Assembly: GCA_047517485.1 (NCBI GenBank)
Contig: JAKZSU010000059.1
Coordinates: 1-5,113, forward strand
DNA from: JAKZSU01 sp047517485
GTDB lineage: Bacteria > Pseudomonadota > Alphaproteobacteria > UBA7887
Direction of reading: 5' to 3'
Length of the DNA: 5,113 nucleotides
Shown here: piece by piece, positions 1-4,900 of the stretch
Numbering within the stretch: the stretch's first letter is position 1
Layout of the letters: each line of letters begins with the position of its first letter
Program-made: the position numbers and the translations under genes
Notes under the pieces: generated by a model
Told to the model about the DNA's origin: nothing
Database searches by the model: none
Seen by the model: the letters and a program-made list of their open reading frames with translations, nothing else

Positions 1-572
1 TGGAATACATCAATCCCTATACCCTCCTGGTCGCCGTGGTGCTGTCCGCCCAGGCCACCGATGTGGGCGTCAACAAGGCCACGCGGGGCCTTTTCAAGGA
101 GGCGGATTCGCCATGGGCGATGCTGGCGCTGGGCGAGGGCCGGCTGAAGGATCACATCAAGATCATCGGCCTGTTCAACACCAAGGCGGCCCACATCCTG
201 AAGACTTGCGAAGCGCTCATCTCGCTGCACGGCGGTGAAGTTCCGCGGGACCGGGCGGCACTTGAAGCGTTGCCGGGCGTTGGCCGCAAGACAGCCAATG
301 TCGTTCTCAACACGGCCTTCGGCGAGCCGACGATCGCCGTCGACACGCACATATTCCGCGTCGGCAACCGCACCGGCCTGGCGCCGGGCAAAAATCCCCT
401 CGATGTCGAAAAAGGCTTGCTCAAGGCGGTTCCCGACCGTTTCAAGCAGCACGCGCACCATTGGTTGATCCTGCACGGCCGCTACGTCTGCAAGGCGCGC
501 AAGCCCGACTGTCCCGCCTGCCCGATCCGCGATCTCTGTGCCTTTAAGGACAAAACCCCGACGGCGGCCTAA
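1..572 (+). CDS. nth: Endonuclease III (DNA glycosylase/AP lyase), 5'-truncated by window edge
   Basis: The reading frame is open from base 3 to the TAA at 570-572 (189 codons), so the start lies upstream; by comparison with E. coli Nth (211 aa) about 25-30 N-terminal residues are missing. The product removes oxidised pyrimidines from DNA and nicks the abasic site by beta-elimination, in base-excision repair. Visible motifs: the LSAQATD segment near the visible N-terminus; the helix-hairpin-helix LPGVGRKTANVV, whose Lys (codon 288-290) is the Schiff-base catalytic residue; VDTHIFR with the catalytic Asp (codon 342-344); and a C-terminal Cys-X6-Cys-X2-Cys-X5-Cys [4Fe-4S] cluster loop. All key residues are present, so it looks functional. 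A GTG at 36 is inside the conserved core and is not the true start. It is convergent with the EI24 gene, with two repeat copies between them. Identification rests on long near-identical stretches to E. coli Nth recalled from memory. Confidence 0.97.
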   Translation, partial: EYINPYTLLVAVVLSAQATDVGVNKATRGLFKEADSPWAMLALGEGRLKDHIKIIGLFNTKAAHILKTCEALISLHGGEVPRDRAALEALPGVGRKTANVVLNTAFGEPTIAVDTHIFRVGNRTGLAPGKNPLDVEKGLLKAVPDRFKQHAHHWLILHGRYVCKARKPDCPACPIRDLCAFKDKTPTAA

Positions 573-575
573 AAT

Positions 576-759
576 CGACTTGTAACTCTTACAAGTCGGC
601 AGGCGCGACCGTGCGCCCGAGCTTATGCGAGGCAGCCCGCGTGGCGCTTGAACGCGCTTTAAAACAACCGGACTGCGCGACGCGCCGGCCGGCAAGCGCG
701 ACCGCGCGCCCGAGCTTATGCGAGGCCAGCCCGCGTGGCGCTTGAACGCGTTTTAAAAA
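576..759 (+). repeat. Array 1 of a ~93 bp hairpin-plus-constant-block repeat (copies A and B)
   Basis: Two head-to-tail copies fill the gap between nth and the EI24 gene. Each unit is a variable hairpin, then a constant block beginning GGCAAGCG (copy A 598, copy B 691; period 93), then a tail ending in a TTTAAA-type run. Hairpin A is 576-598: a perfect 10-bp stem (arm CGACTTGTAA) with a CTC triloop. Hairpin B is 668-692: arms CCGGACTGCGCG and CGCGCCGGCCGG, with mismatches inside. The constant block can fold: CAAGCGC near its start pairs with GCGCTTG near its end (644-650, 738-744); in copy A the first arm reads CAGGCGC and keeps pairing through a wobble. Copy A lacks one C in the middle of the block. 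Copy B ends at 759, right against the EI24 stop codon. The strand given is that of nth and of matching array 2. Hairpin A might also act as a terminator for one of the convergent genes, but there is no strong T run. Confidence 0.9.
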
Positions 760-1428
760 TCACGCGGCGGCGCGGCGGCGGCGGTCTTCGAAGACATGCA
801 CCATCAACGCGGTGCCGAGAATTGGGCCTGTGAGATTGAGCCCCGGGATCCAGAACACGATCGAGACGATGATCCCGGCGGCCCAAAAGCGAAACCGATA
901 GCGTTTGCGAAAGGCCAGCGCGTCGACACGGTTCATCCGGCGGATCGCCACCGCCTCGTAATATTCGCGGCCCAGCAACAGCCCATTAATCGCGAAGAAA
1001 ATCAACACGTTGGCGAGTGGCAGAAGATAAAGCGGCAGGCAAATAAGATTGACCAAGAGTGTCCAAATCAACAGCCGAATCCCGGCGCCAACCGACTCAC
1101 CGATCGTTTGAGACTGTCCAGGCGGTAGGTCGGGATAATGGCGCGCCTCGACCGCGCGCACGACTTCGTCCTGGAACAGCGCGCCGACCAAAGTCGCGAT
1201 CGGCGCGAAGAGAATTAACGTGACGACCACGGTCAGCGCGCCGCCGAGCCAGCCCACCAAGCTGTCGATCCAGCCGATATCGCTGATCGTAATGTTGGCG
1301 ATCACCGCGCCGACCACCAACCAGGTCACAATGAGCACGGCGATGGTCATCACCAACACCTTGCCGAGCACGCGGCGCAGCGATGGTTCGAACATCTGGG
1401 CGATCGATTTGCTCAGCGCGGCGATCAT
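760..1428 (-). CDS. EI24-domain (CysZ-like) inner-membrane protein
   Basis: Encodes 222 aa. The start ATG (complement of 1426-1428) is chosen because GAGGAGG (complement of 1436-1442) lies 7 nt upstream; an in-frame start 60 bases earlier has no such site and adds a polar non-conserved stretch. The stop is TGA (complement of 760-762). Hydrophobic segments lie at about residues 24-45, 59-85, 114-138, 139-153 and 182-208, giving an integral membrane protein with basic loops and a very basic C-terminus (a run of four Arg). The NGLLLGREYYE motif after the fourth segment, followed by an Arg-rich stretch, is typical of bacterial EI24/CysZ-like proteins (PF07264 from memory). CysZ of E. coli takes up sulfate, but most alphaproteobacterial members are uncharacterised and nothing nearby concerns sulfur, so no substrate is assigned. 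It is divergent from the tetR gene, which may regulate it. Confidence 0.85.
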   Translation of the reverse strand: MIAALSKSIAQMFEPSLRRVLGKVLVMTIAVLIVTWLVVGAVIANITISDIGWIDSLVGWLGGALTVVVTLILFAPIATLVGALFQDEVVRAVEARHYPDLPPGQSQTIGESVGAGIRLLIWTLLVNLICLPLYLLPLANVLIFFAINGLLLGREYYEAVAIRRMNRVDALAFRKRYRFRFWAAGIIVSIVFWIPGLNLTGPILGTALMVHVFEDRRRRAAA

Positions 1429-1459
1429 GACGAGGCCTCCTCGGGGATGCGAATGGGAT

Positions 1460-1488
1460 TGTTTACCGAGCCCGGTGTCTCGGGGCAA
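1460..1488 (-). promoter_or_regulatory. Possible promoter of the EI24 gene, with a dyad in its spacer
   Basis: Read on the minus strand, TTGCCC (complement of 1483-1488), a 17-bp spacer and TAAACA (complement of 1460-1465) form a weak sigma70-like promoter about 30 bp upstream of the EI24 start codon. The spacer coincides with a small inverted repeat, CCGAG (1466-1470) and CTCGG (1479-1483), separated by 8 bp. A dyad there would suit an operator, and the TetR-type gene starts 53 bp away in the other direction. Both boxes match consensus only partly and the half-sites are just 5 bp, so this is a suggestion. Confidence 0.3.
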
Positions 1489-1523
1489 GTCGCGGCGGAC
1501 TCGCCGGTTTGGCCCGACGCCAC

Positions 1524-1529
1524 TATACT
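1524..1529 (+). promoter_or_regulatory. -10-like box placed for a leaderless tetR transcript
   Basis: TATACT ends 6 bp before the ATG at 1536, which would put transcription initiation at or within a base or two of the start codon. There is no Shine-Dalgarno sequence at a useful distance, which agrees with a leaderless mRNA. No convincing -35 box is visible 16-18 bp upstream. Confidence 0.4.
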
Positions 1530-1535
1530 TGGATT

Positions 1536-2126
1536 ATGACCAACCGATCGGTAGCTAAAGACGCGCTGCTTCCGGCGCTTACCGAGACCTTTCGCCGGCA
1601 CGGCTATGACGGTGCCAGCCTGGCCACGCTCGCGCGCGCCACGGGGCTGCAAAAAGCGAGCCTTTATCACCATTTTCCCGGCGGCAAGCAGGCGATGGCG
1701 GAGGCGGTGCTCGACGCCGTGGCGGCGGAGTTCGAGGCGACGATATTCGCGCCGCTTGCCGGATCGGACCCGCTGCCGTTGCGCTTGAGCGCGATGGTCC
1801 GCGCGTTGGATGCGCATTTCGAGGCCGGTGCGTCGCCGGGCCTGTTCGCGATGCTTGCCGAGGGACCGCAACGCGACCTGTTCGCGCCGCGTATCGCGCG
1901 GTTTTACGGCCGCTGGATTTCCAGCCTCGGCGCCGCCCTGGCTGGCTCCGGACTGTCGCTGGAAGAATCGGTGCGCCGCGCCGCCGACGTGGTGACCGCG
2001 ATCGAGGGGGCGATGGTGCTGTCGCGCGGGCTTGGCGACACCGGGCCGTTTCGGCGTGTCCTGCGCCATCTCGAGGAAGATTTGATCGGCCACGCCTCGG
2101 CGCACCTTGCCGCCTCCGCCGAATAG
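1536..2126 (+). CDS. TetR/AcrR-family transcriptional regulator
   Basis: Encodes 196 aa starting MTNRSVAK and ending at TAG 2124-2126. The N-terminal DNA-binding domain is clear: the first helix carries ETFRRHGYDGASL, and the helix-turn-helix spans about residues 27-46 (LATLARATGLQKASLYHHF), followed by the PGGKQAMAEAVL segment usual for the LmrA/YxaF-like branch. The rest (about 60-196) is an Ala/Leu-rich helical ligand-binding and dimerisation domain without a diagnostic motif. The ATG at 1536 is preferred over the TTG at 1509, because residues before it are not TetR-like and a good -10 box lies just upstream. Such proteins usually repress themselves and a divergent or adjacent gene; here the divergent EI24 membrane-protein gene is the natural candidate. 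The ligand is unknown. Confidence 0.93.
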   Translation: MTNRSVAKDALLPALTETFRRHGYDGASLATLARATGLQKASLYHHFPGGKQAMAEAVLDAVAAEFEATIFAPLAGSDPLPLRLSAMVRALDAHFEAGASPGLFAMLAEGPQRDLFAPRIARFYGRWISSLGAALAGSGLSLEESVRRAADVVTAIEGAMVLSRGLGDTGPFRRVLRHLEEDLIGHASAHLAASAE

Positions 2127-2210
2127 GGCCCTTTTCCAAAATTCAACAGGGCCTATACTGCGCCCGCCGCCGCCGCCCGGGGGCGGAGACTCAGTTATAG
2201 ACGAGGACTT
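2127..2210. other. Intergenic stretch upstream of the three-way-junction element, possible promoter
   Basis: This gap starts after the tetR stop codon. TATACT (2154-2159) could be a -10 box for rightward transcription into the element and the kinase; the candidate -35 (TTTTCC at 2132-2137, 16-bp spacer) is poor. A GC-only hairpin with arms CCGCC (2173-2177) and GGCGG (2182-2186) follows but has no T run, so it is not a convincing terminator. If the promoter is real, the kinase mRNA would have a leader of about 310 nt that contains the whole element. Confidence 0.3.
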
Positions 2211-2475
2211 AGAGCACTTCCTGTCTTGATAGAATCGGTTTGATGGGACAAATTGGCCTTTCGAGTAGGCGCGGTGCGAAGGGCGATGTGAGTGCATCGA
2301 CCGAGCGACGCAACACACTCGAAAGGCCAATTTGTCCCACCGAAGGCCGTGCTCCCGCAGCCCGCGGTGTCGTTGCGCGTCTTGCCCGATGCACACACAT
2401 CGCGCGGCGACGCGCGCCTAACCGCAGACTGCGGGAGCGCGGTCAAACCGGTTCTATCAAGACAGGAAATGCTCT
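2211..2475 (+). repeat. Nested inverted-repeat element forming a closed three-way junction upstream of the kinase
   Basis: Three long inverted repeats are nested. Helix 1 pairs 2211-2243 with 2443-2475 (33 positions, 31 Watson-Crick; one exception is a T/G wobble in the + strand, the other a C/A mismatch). Helix 2 pairs 2244-2266 with 2317-2339 (23 bp, perfect). Helix 3 pairs 2347-2360 with 2429-2442 (14 positions, one wobble). Helices 1-2 and 3-1 abut with no unpaired base; only 2340-2346 (CCGAAGG) is unpaired at the junction. The ends of arms 2 and 3 are inverted, diverged copies of each other: TAGGCGCG and GCGATGTG-A/T-GTGCATCG recur on opposite strands. It may be a MITE-like palindromic element, a structured RNA leader, or both. 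The right arm carries the AGGA Shine-Dalgarno-like sequence (2464-2467) of the kinase. I see no coding content. Confidence 0.85.
2464..2467 (+). promoter_or_regulatory. Ribosome-binding site of the kinase, inside the right arm of helix 1
   Basis: AGGA at 2464-2467 is followed by ATG at 2469 (too close) and ATG at 2478 (10 nt away). It therefore supports 2478 as the start. It pairs with TCCT at 2219-2222 in the left arm, so the fold would hide it. Confidence 0.5.
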
Positions 2476-2477
2476 CG

Positions 2478-3455
2478 ATGCCACAGCCTGAACTCGATGT
2501 CGTGGGCATCGGCAACGCGATTGTCGATGTGATCAGCCATGCGGAAGACGATTTTCTCGACGCCCACGCGCTGCCCAAGGGCGCAATGACCTTGATCGAC
2601 GATGATCAGGGGAACCGGCTTTACGCGGCGATGGGCCCGGGAATCGAGAGTTCGGGCGGCTCGGCGGCCAACACCATCGCCGGCATCGCTTCGTTCGGCG
2701 GCCGAACCGCGTTCATCGGCAAGGTGCGCGACGATCAGCTCGGCGAGGTGTTCAGCCACGATATCCGCTCGCTCGGGGTGCGTTTCGACAGTATGGCGGC
2801 CGATGAAGGCGCCGCCACCGCGCGCTGTCTGATCCTGGTCACCCCGGATGCCCAGCGCACCATGAACACCTTTCTCGGTGCCTGTATCGAGCTCGGCCCC
2901 GAGGACGTCGATCCGGCGCTGATCGAAGGCGCAAAAGTGACCTACCTAGAGGGTTATTTGTGGGATCCGCCGCGGGCGAAGGATGCCTTCCGCAAGGCAG
3001 TCGAGATCGCCCACGGCGCCGGCCGCAAAGTGGCGCTGACCTTGTCGGATGCATTCTGCGTCGATCGCTACCGCGACGAATTCCGCGCGCTGGTCGCTGG
3101 CGGCGTCGATATTGTCTTCGCCAACGAGGCCGAGCTGCTGTCGCTTTACGAAGTGACGTCGTTCGACGAGGGCCTACAGGCGATTCGTGGCGACTGCGAG
3201 GTCGCGGCGTTGACCCGCGGCGAAAAAGGCTCGGTCATCGTCAGCGGCGACGCGGTCCATGTCGTCGACGCGGCGCCGGTGGCGCGCCTGGTCGACACCA
3301 CCGGCGCCGGCGATCTGTTCGCCGCCGGCTTTCTCCACGGCTATACCGCCGGCAAGGATCTCGCCGCCAGCGGCGCGCTGGGAAGTCTCGCGGCGGCCGA
3401 GGTAATCAGCCATTTCGGCGCCCGCCCCGACGTACCGCTCCGCACCCTGCTCTAA
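2478..3455 (+). CDS. PfkB-family carbohydrate/adenosine kinase
   Basis: Encodes 325 aa, close to the usual length of ribokinase/adenosine-kinase-type enzymes, ending at TAA 3453-3455. It should transfer phosphate from ATP to a hydroxymethyl group of a sugar or nucleoside in the cytoplasm. Visible: the first strand DVVGIGNAIVDV (residues 7-18); SGGSAANTIAGIASFGG (59-75), the PfkB signature 1 region that binds substrate; NEAEL (216-220); TRGEKGSVI (246-254); and DTTGAGDLFAAGFLHG (273-288), signature 2 with the anion hole GAG and catalytic base Asp279. The overall style matches alphaproteobacterial proteins annotated as adenosine kinase, but ribokinase- or fructokinase-like specificity cannot be excluded from sequence reading. 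The frame continues upstream into the inverted-repeat element; an ATG at 2469 is possible, but 2478 has better spacing. Four repeats of the ~93 bp family follow the stop codon. Confidence 0.93.
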   Translation: MPQPELDVVGIGNAIVDVISHAEDDFLDAHALPKGAMTLIDDDQGNRLYAAMGPGIESSGGSAANTIAGIASFGGRTAFIGKVRDDQLGEVFSHDIRSLGVRFDSMAADEGAATARCLILVTPDAQRTMNTFLGACIELGPEDVDPALIEGAKVTYLEGYLWDPPRAKDAFRKAVEIAHGAGRKVALTLSDAFCVDRYRDEFRALVAGGVDIVFANEAELLSLYEVTSFDEGLQAIRGDCEVAALTRGEKGSVIVSGDAVHVVDAAPVARLVDTTGAGDLFAAGFLHGYTAGKDLAASGALGSLAAAEVISHFGARPDVPLRTLL

Positions 3456-3475
3456 ACCCGCTCAAATTGCACCCT

Positions 3476-3849
3476 ACCCTGCCTCTTGCGCAGGGTGGCA
3501 AGCGCGACCGCGCGCCCGAGCTTATGCGAGGCCAGCCTGCGTGGCGCTTGAACGCCCTTATAAACAACCGGACTGCGCGGCTCGCGCATGCCGGCAAGCG
3601 CGCCCGCGCGCCCGAGCTTATGCGAGGCCAGCCTGCGTGGCGCTTGAACGCGCTTTAAACAACCGGACCGCACGGTGTGCGGTCCGGCAAGCGCGACCGC
3701 GCGCCCGAGCCTATGCGAGGCCAGCCTGCGTGGCGCTTGAACGCGCTTTAAATCAACCGGACTGTGCGATGTGCAGTCCGGCAAGCGCGCCCGCGCGCCC
3801 GAGCTTATGCGAGGCAAGCCCGCGTGGCGCTTGAACGTGTTTTAAAAGG
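3476..3849 (+). repeat. Array 2 of the ~93 bp hairpin-plus-constant-block repeat (copies C, D, E, F)
   Basis: Four head-to-tail units fill the space between the kinase stop and the IS. Constant blocks start at 3497, 3593, 3686 and 3780 (periods 96, 93, 94). Each is preceded by its own hairpin: C, arms ACCCTGC (3476-3482) and GCAGGGT (3490-3496); D, 3568-3594, CCGG and TGCGCG steps separated by a two-base mismatch; E, a perfect 11-bp stem (3663-3673 with 3677-3687) and GGT loop; F, 3757-3767 with 3771-3781, nine Watson-Crick and two wobble pairs. In the constant block CAAGCGC pairs with GCGCTTG (3544-3550, 3640-3646, 3733-3739, 3827-3833); inside, CGCGC can pair with GCGTG and GCCCG with CGAGGC around an AGCTTATG loop. 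The tail is AACGCGCTTTAAA plus CAA. Copy F ends in TTTTAAAA, exactly where the IS-associated sequence begins. Confidence 0.92.
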
Positions 3850-3860
3850 AGCTTATATAC

Positions 3861-3889
3861 TTGACGCCGGAACCAGAACTCCCTATATT
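3861..3889 (+). promoter_or_regulatory. Sigma70-type promoter of the transposase
   Basis: TTGACG (3861-3866) and TATATT (3884-3889) are separated by exactly 17 bp; both hexamers match consensus at five of six positions. The box pair lies just inside the inferred left end of the IS, 20 bp before the transposase ATG, leaving a short leader that contains the ribosome-binding site. Confidence 0.7.
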
Positions 3890-3909
3890 TGTTCAAGAGG
3901 GAGGCAATC

Positions 3910-4842
3910 ATGGCTCACAAGGCACCTGGGAAGCATTATCGAGAGGGAATGTCCGTAGTTCAACTCATGGACATGTTCCCTAACGAAGATTCCGCGCACG
4001 ATTGGTTTGTTGATCAGCGTTGGGGCAAGGAGGGTCGCTATTGCCCGCGTTGCGGATCGGTGGCTACCAAGCCAAGCAAGCGCCTACGCACGTTCTGGTG
4101 CACGGACTGTAATGAGCGTTTCAGTGTTCGCACCGGCACAGTGCTTGAGGAGTCCCGCCTCCCGCTGCGTAAGTGGGTCATCGCGATCTACCTGCATCTC
4201 ACGTCCCTCAAGGGTGTATCCAGCATGAAGCTGCATCGCGATCTTGAGGTCACGCAAAAGACAGCTTGGTTCATGCTTCAGCGTATCCGCAAGGCGTGGG
4301 AAGGCGACGACAAGCTGTTCGCCGGACCCGTTGAGATCGACGAAACCTATTTCGGCGGCAAGGAAAGCAACAAGCACTCCAGGAAGAAACTCCGGGCTGG
4401 CAGGGGCGGCGTCGGCAAAGCCGCCGTCGTGGGCGCTAAGGATCGCAAGACCAACAAGGTCCGCGCCAAGGTGGTCAAGGATACCGACAAGACCACCCTA
4501 CAGGGCTTCGTAATCGAGACAGCAGCCAGCGGCGCGACCATCTACACCGACGACGCAGCCGCCTACAAGGGCATGCCCTGCGAGCATGAGAGTGTGCGTC
4601 ACAGCGTCGGTGAGTACGTCCGGGACATGGCGCACACCAACGGCATAGAGTCGTTCTGGGCCATGCTCAAGCGGGCGCACAAGGGCGTCTACCACAAGAT
4701 AAGCCCCAAGCACCTGCAACGCTACGTAGACGAGTTCGCGGGCCGGCACGGCGTCCGCGAAAGCAACACGATCGATCAAATGGAGATAGTTGCCAGCCGC
4801 ATGATCGGGAAGCGGCTCAGTTACCGCGACCTGATTGCGTAA
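3910..4842 (+). CDS. IS1595-family (ISXO2-like) DDE transposase
   Basis: Encodes 310 aa from ATG 3910, preceded by GGGAGG (3899-3904) at 5-nt spacing; a TTG in frame at 3889 overlaps the -10 box and is unlikely to be used. The enzyme cuts and joins the ends of its own element. The N-terminal zinc ribbon has CPRCG (Cys45, Cys48) and CTDC (Cys64, Cys67). A helical segment at about 85-130 (LPLRKWVIAIYLHLTSLKG, then a VTQKTAWFMLQRIR recognition helix) is followed by the ISXO2-like catalytic domain: VEIDETYFGGKE (Asp144), IYTDDAAAY (Asp214) and HTNGIESFWAMLKR (Glu247), then GVYHKISPKHLQRYVDEFAGRH. All catalytic and zinc residues are present and the frame is unbroken, so it may be active. Its early part uses more A/T-ending codons than the neighbouring genes, in line with a mobile origin. 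Confidence 0.96.
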   Translation: MAHKAPGKHYREGMSVVQLMDMFPNEDSAHDWFVDQRWGKEGRYCPRCGSVATKPSKRLRTFWCTDCNERFSVRTGTVLEESRLPLRKWVIAIYLHLTSLKGVSSMKLHRDLEVTQKTAWFMLQRIRKAWEGDDKLFAGPVEIDETYFGGKESNKHSRKKLRAGRGGVGKAAVVGAKDRKTNKVRAKVVKDTDKTTLQGFVIETAASGATIYTDDAAAYKGMPCEHESVRHSVGEYVRDMAHTNGIESFWAMLKRAHKGVYHKISPKHLQRYVDEFAGRHGVRESNTIDQMEIVASRMIGKRLSYRDLIA

Positions 4843-4857
4843 CAAATAATCCCAGCA

Positions 4858-4894
4858 ACCATCCCGCATAGCTCTCTAGGCGGCGCGGGATGGT
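4858..4894 (+). other. Perfect 10-bp hairpin just after the transposase
   Basis: ACCATCCCGC (4858-4867) pairs perfectly with GCGGGATGGT (4885-4894) across a 17-nt loop, 15 bp past the transposase stop. There is no following T run, so a classical Rho-independent terminator is doubtful. It may slow transcription or be a structural part of the IS right end. Confidence 0.6.
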
Positions 4895-4900
4895 AAGCGC

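Noticed and set aside
576..598. Rho-independent terminator of nth
   Set aside because: The 10-bp stem is good, but GCAGGCG rather than a T run follows it on the nth strand. On the other strand only a short ATTTTA follows. It is treated as the leading hairpin of repeat copy A, with termination possible but not called.
1425..2396. A 323-codon minus-strand frame antisense to tetR
   Set aside because: It is Arg-rich with no recognisable domain, overlaps a clear TetR gene and runs into the inverted-repeat element. It is a GC-rich shadow frame.
2292..2477. N-terminal extension of the kinase frame through the inverted-repeat element
   Set aside because: The added residues are translated palindrome sequence, whereas the family begins just before DVVGIGNAIVDV. 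The ribosome-binding site at 2464-2467 supports 2478.
3452..3834. Long open frames on both strands across array 2, with repeating peptides such as QAPRRLASHKLGRAVALA
   Set aside because: They are translations of the DNA repeat. Periods of 96 and 93 keep the frame open by chance, and the 94-bp step into copy F breaks it. There is no ribosome-binding site and the peptides are Arg/Ala-rich, as expected of GC-rich repeats.
573..3849. CRISPR array
   Set aside because: The repeated part is long (~65 bp plus hairpin), the supposed spacers are palindromic hairpins rather than unique sequence of even length, and no cas gene is present.
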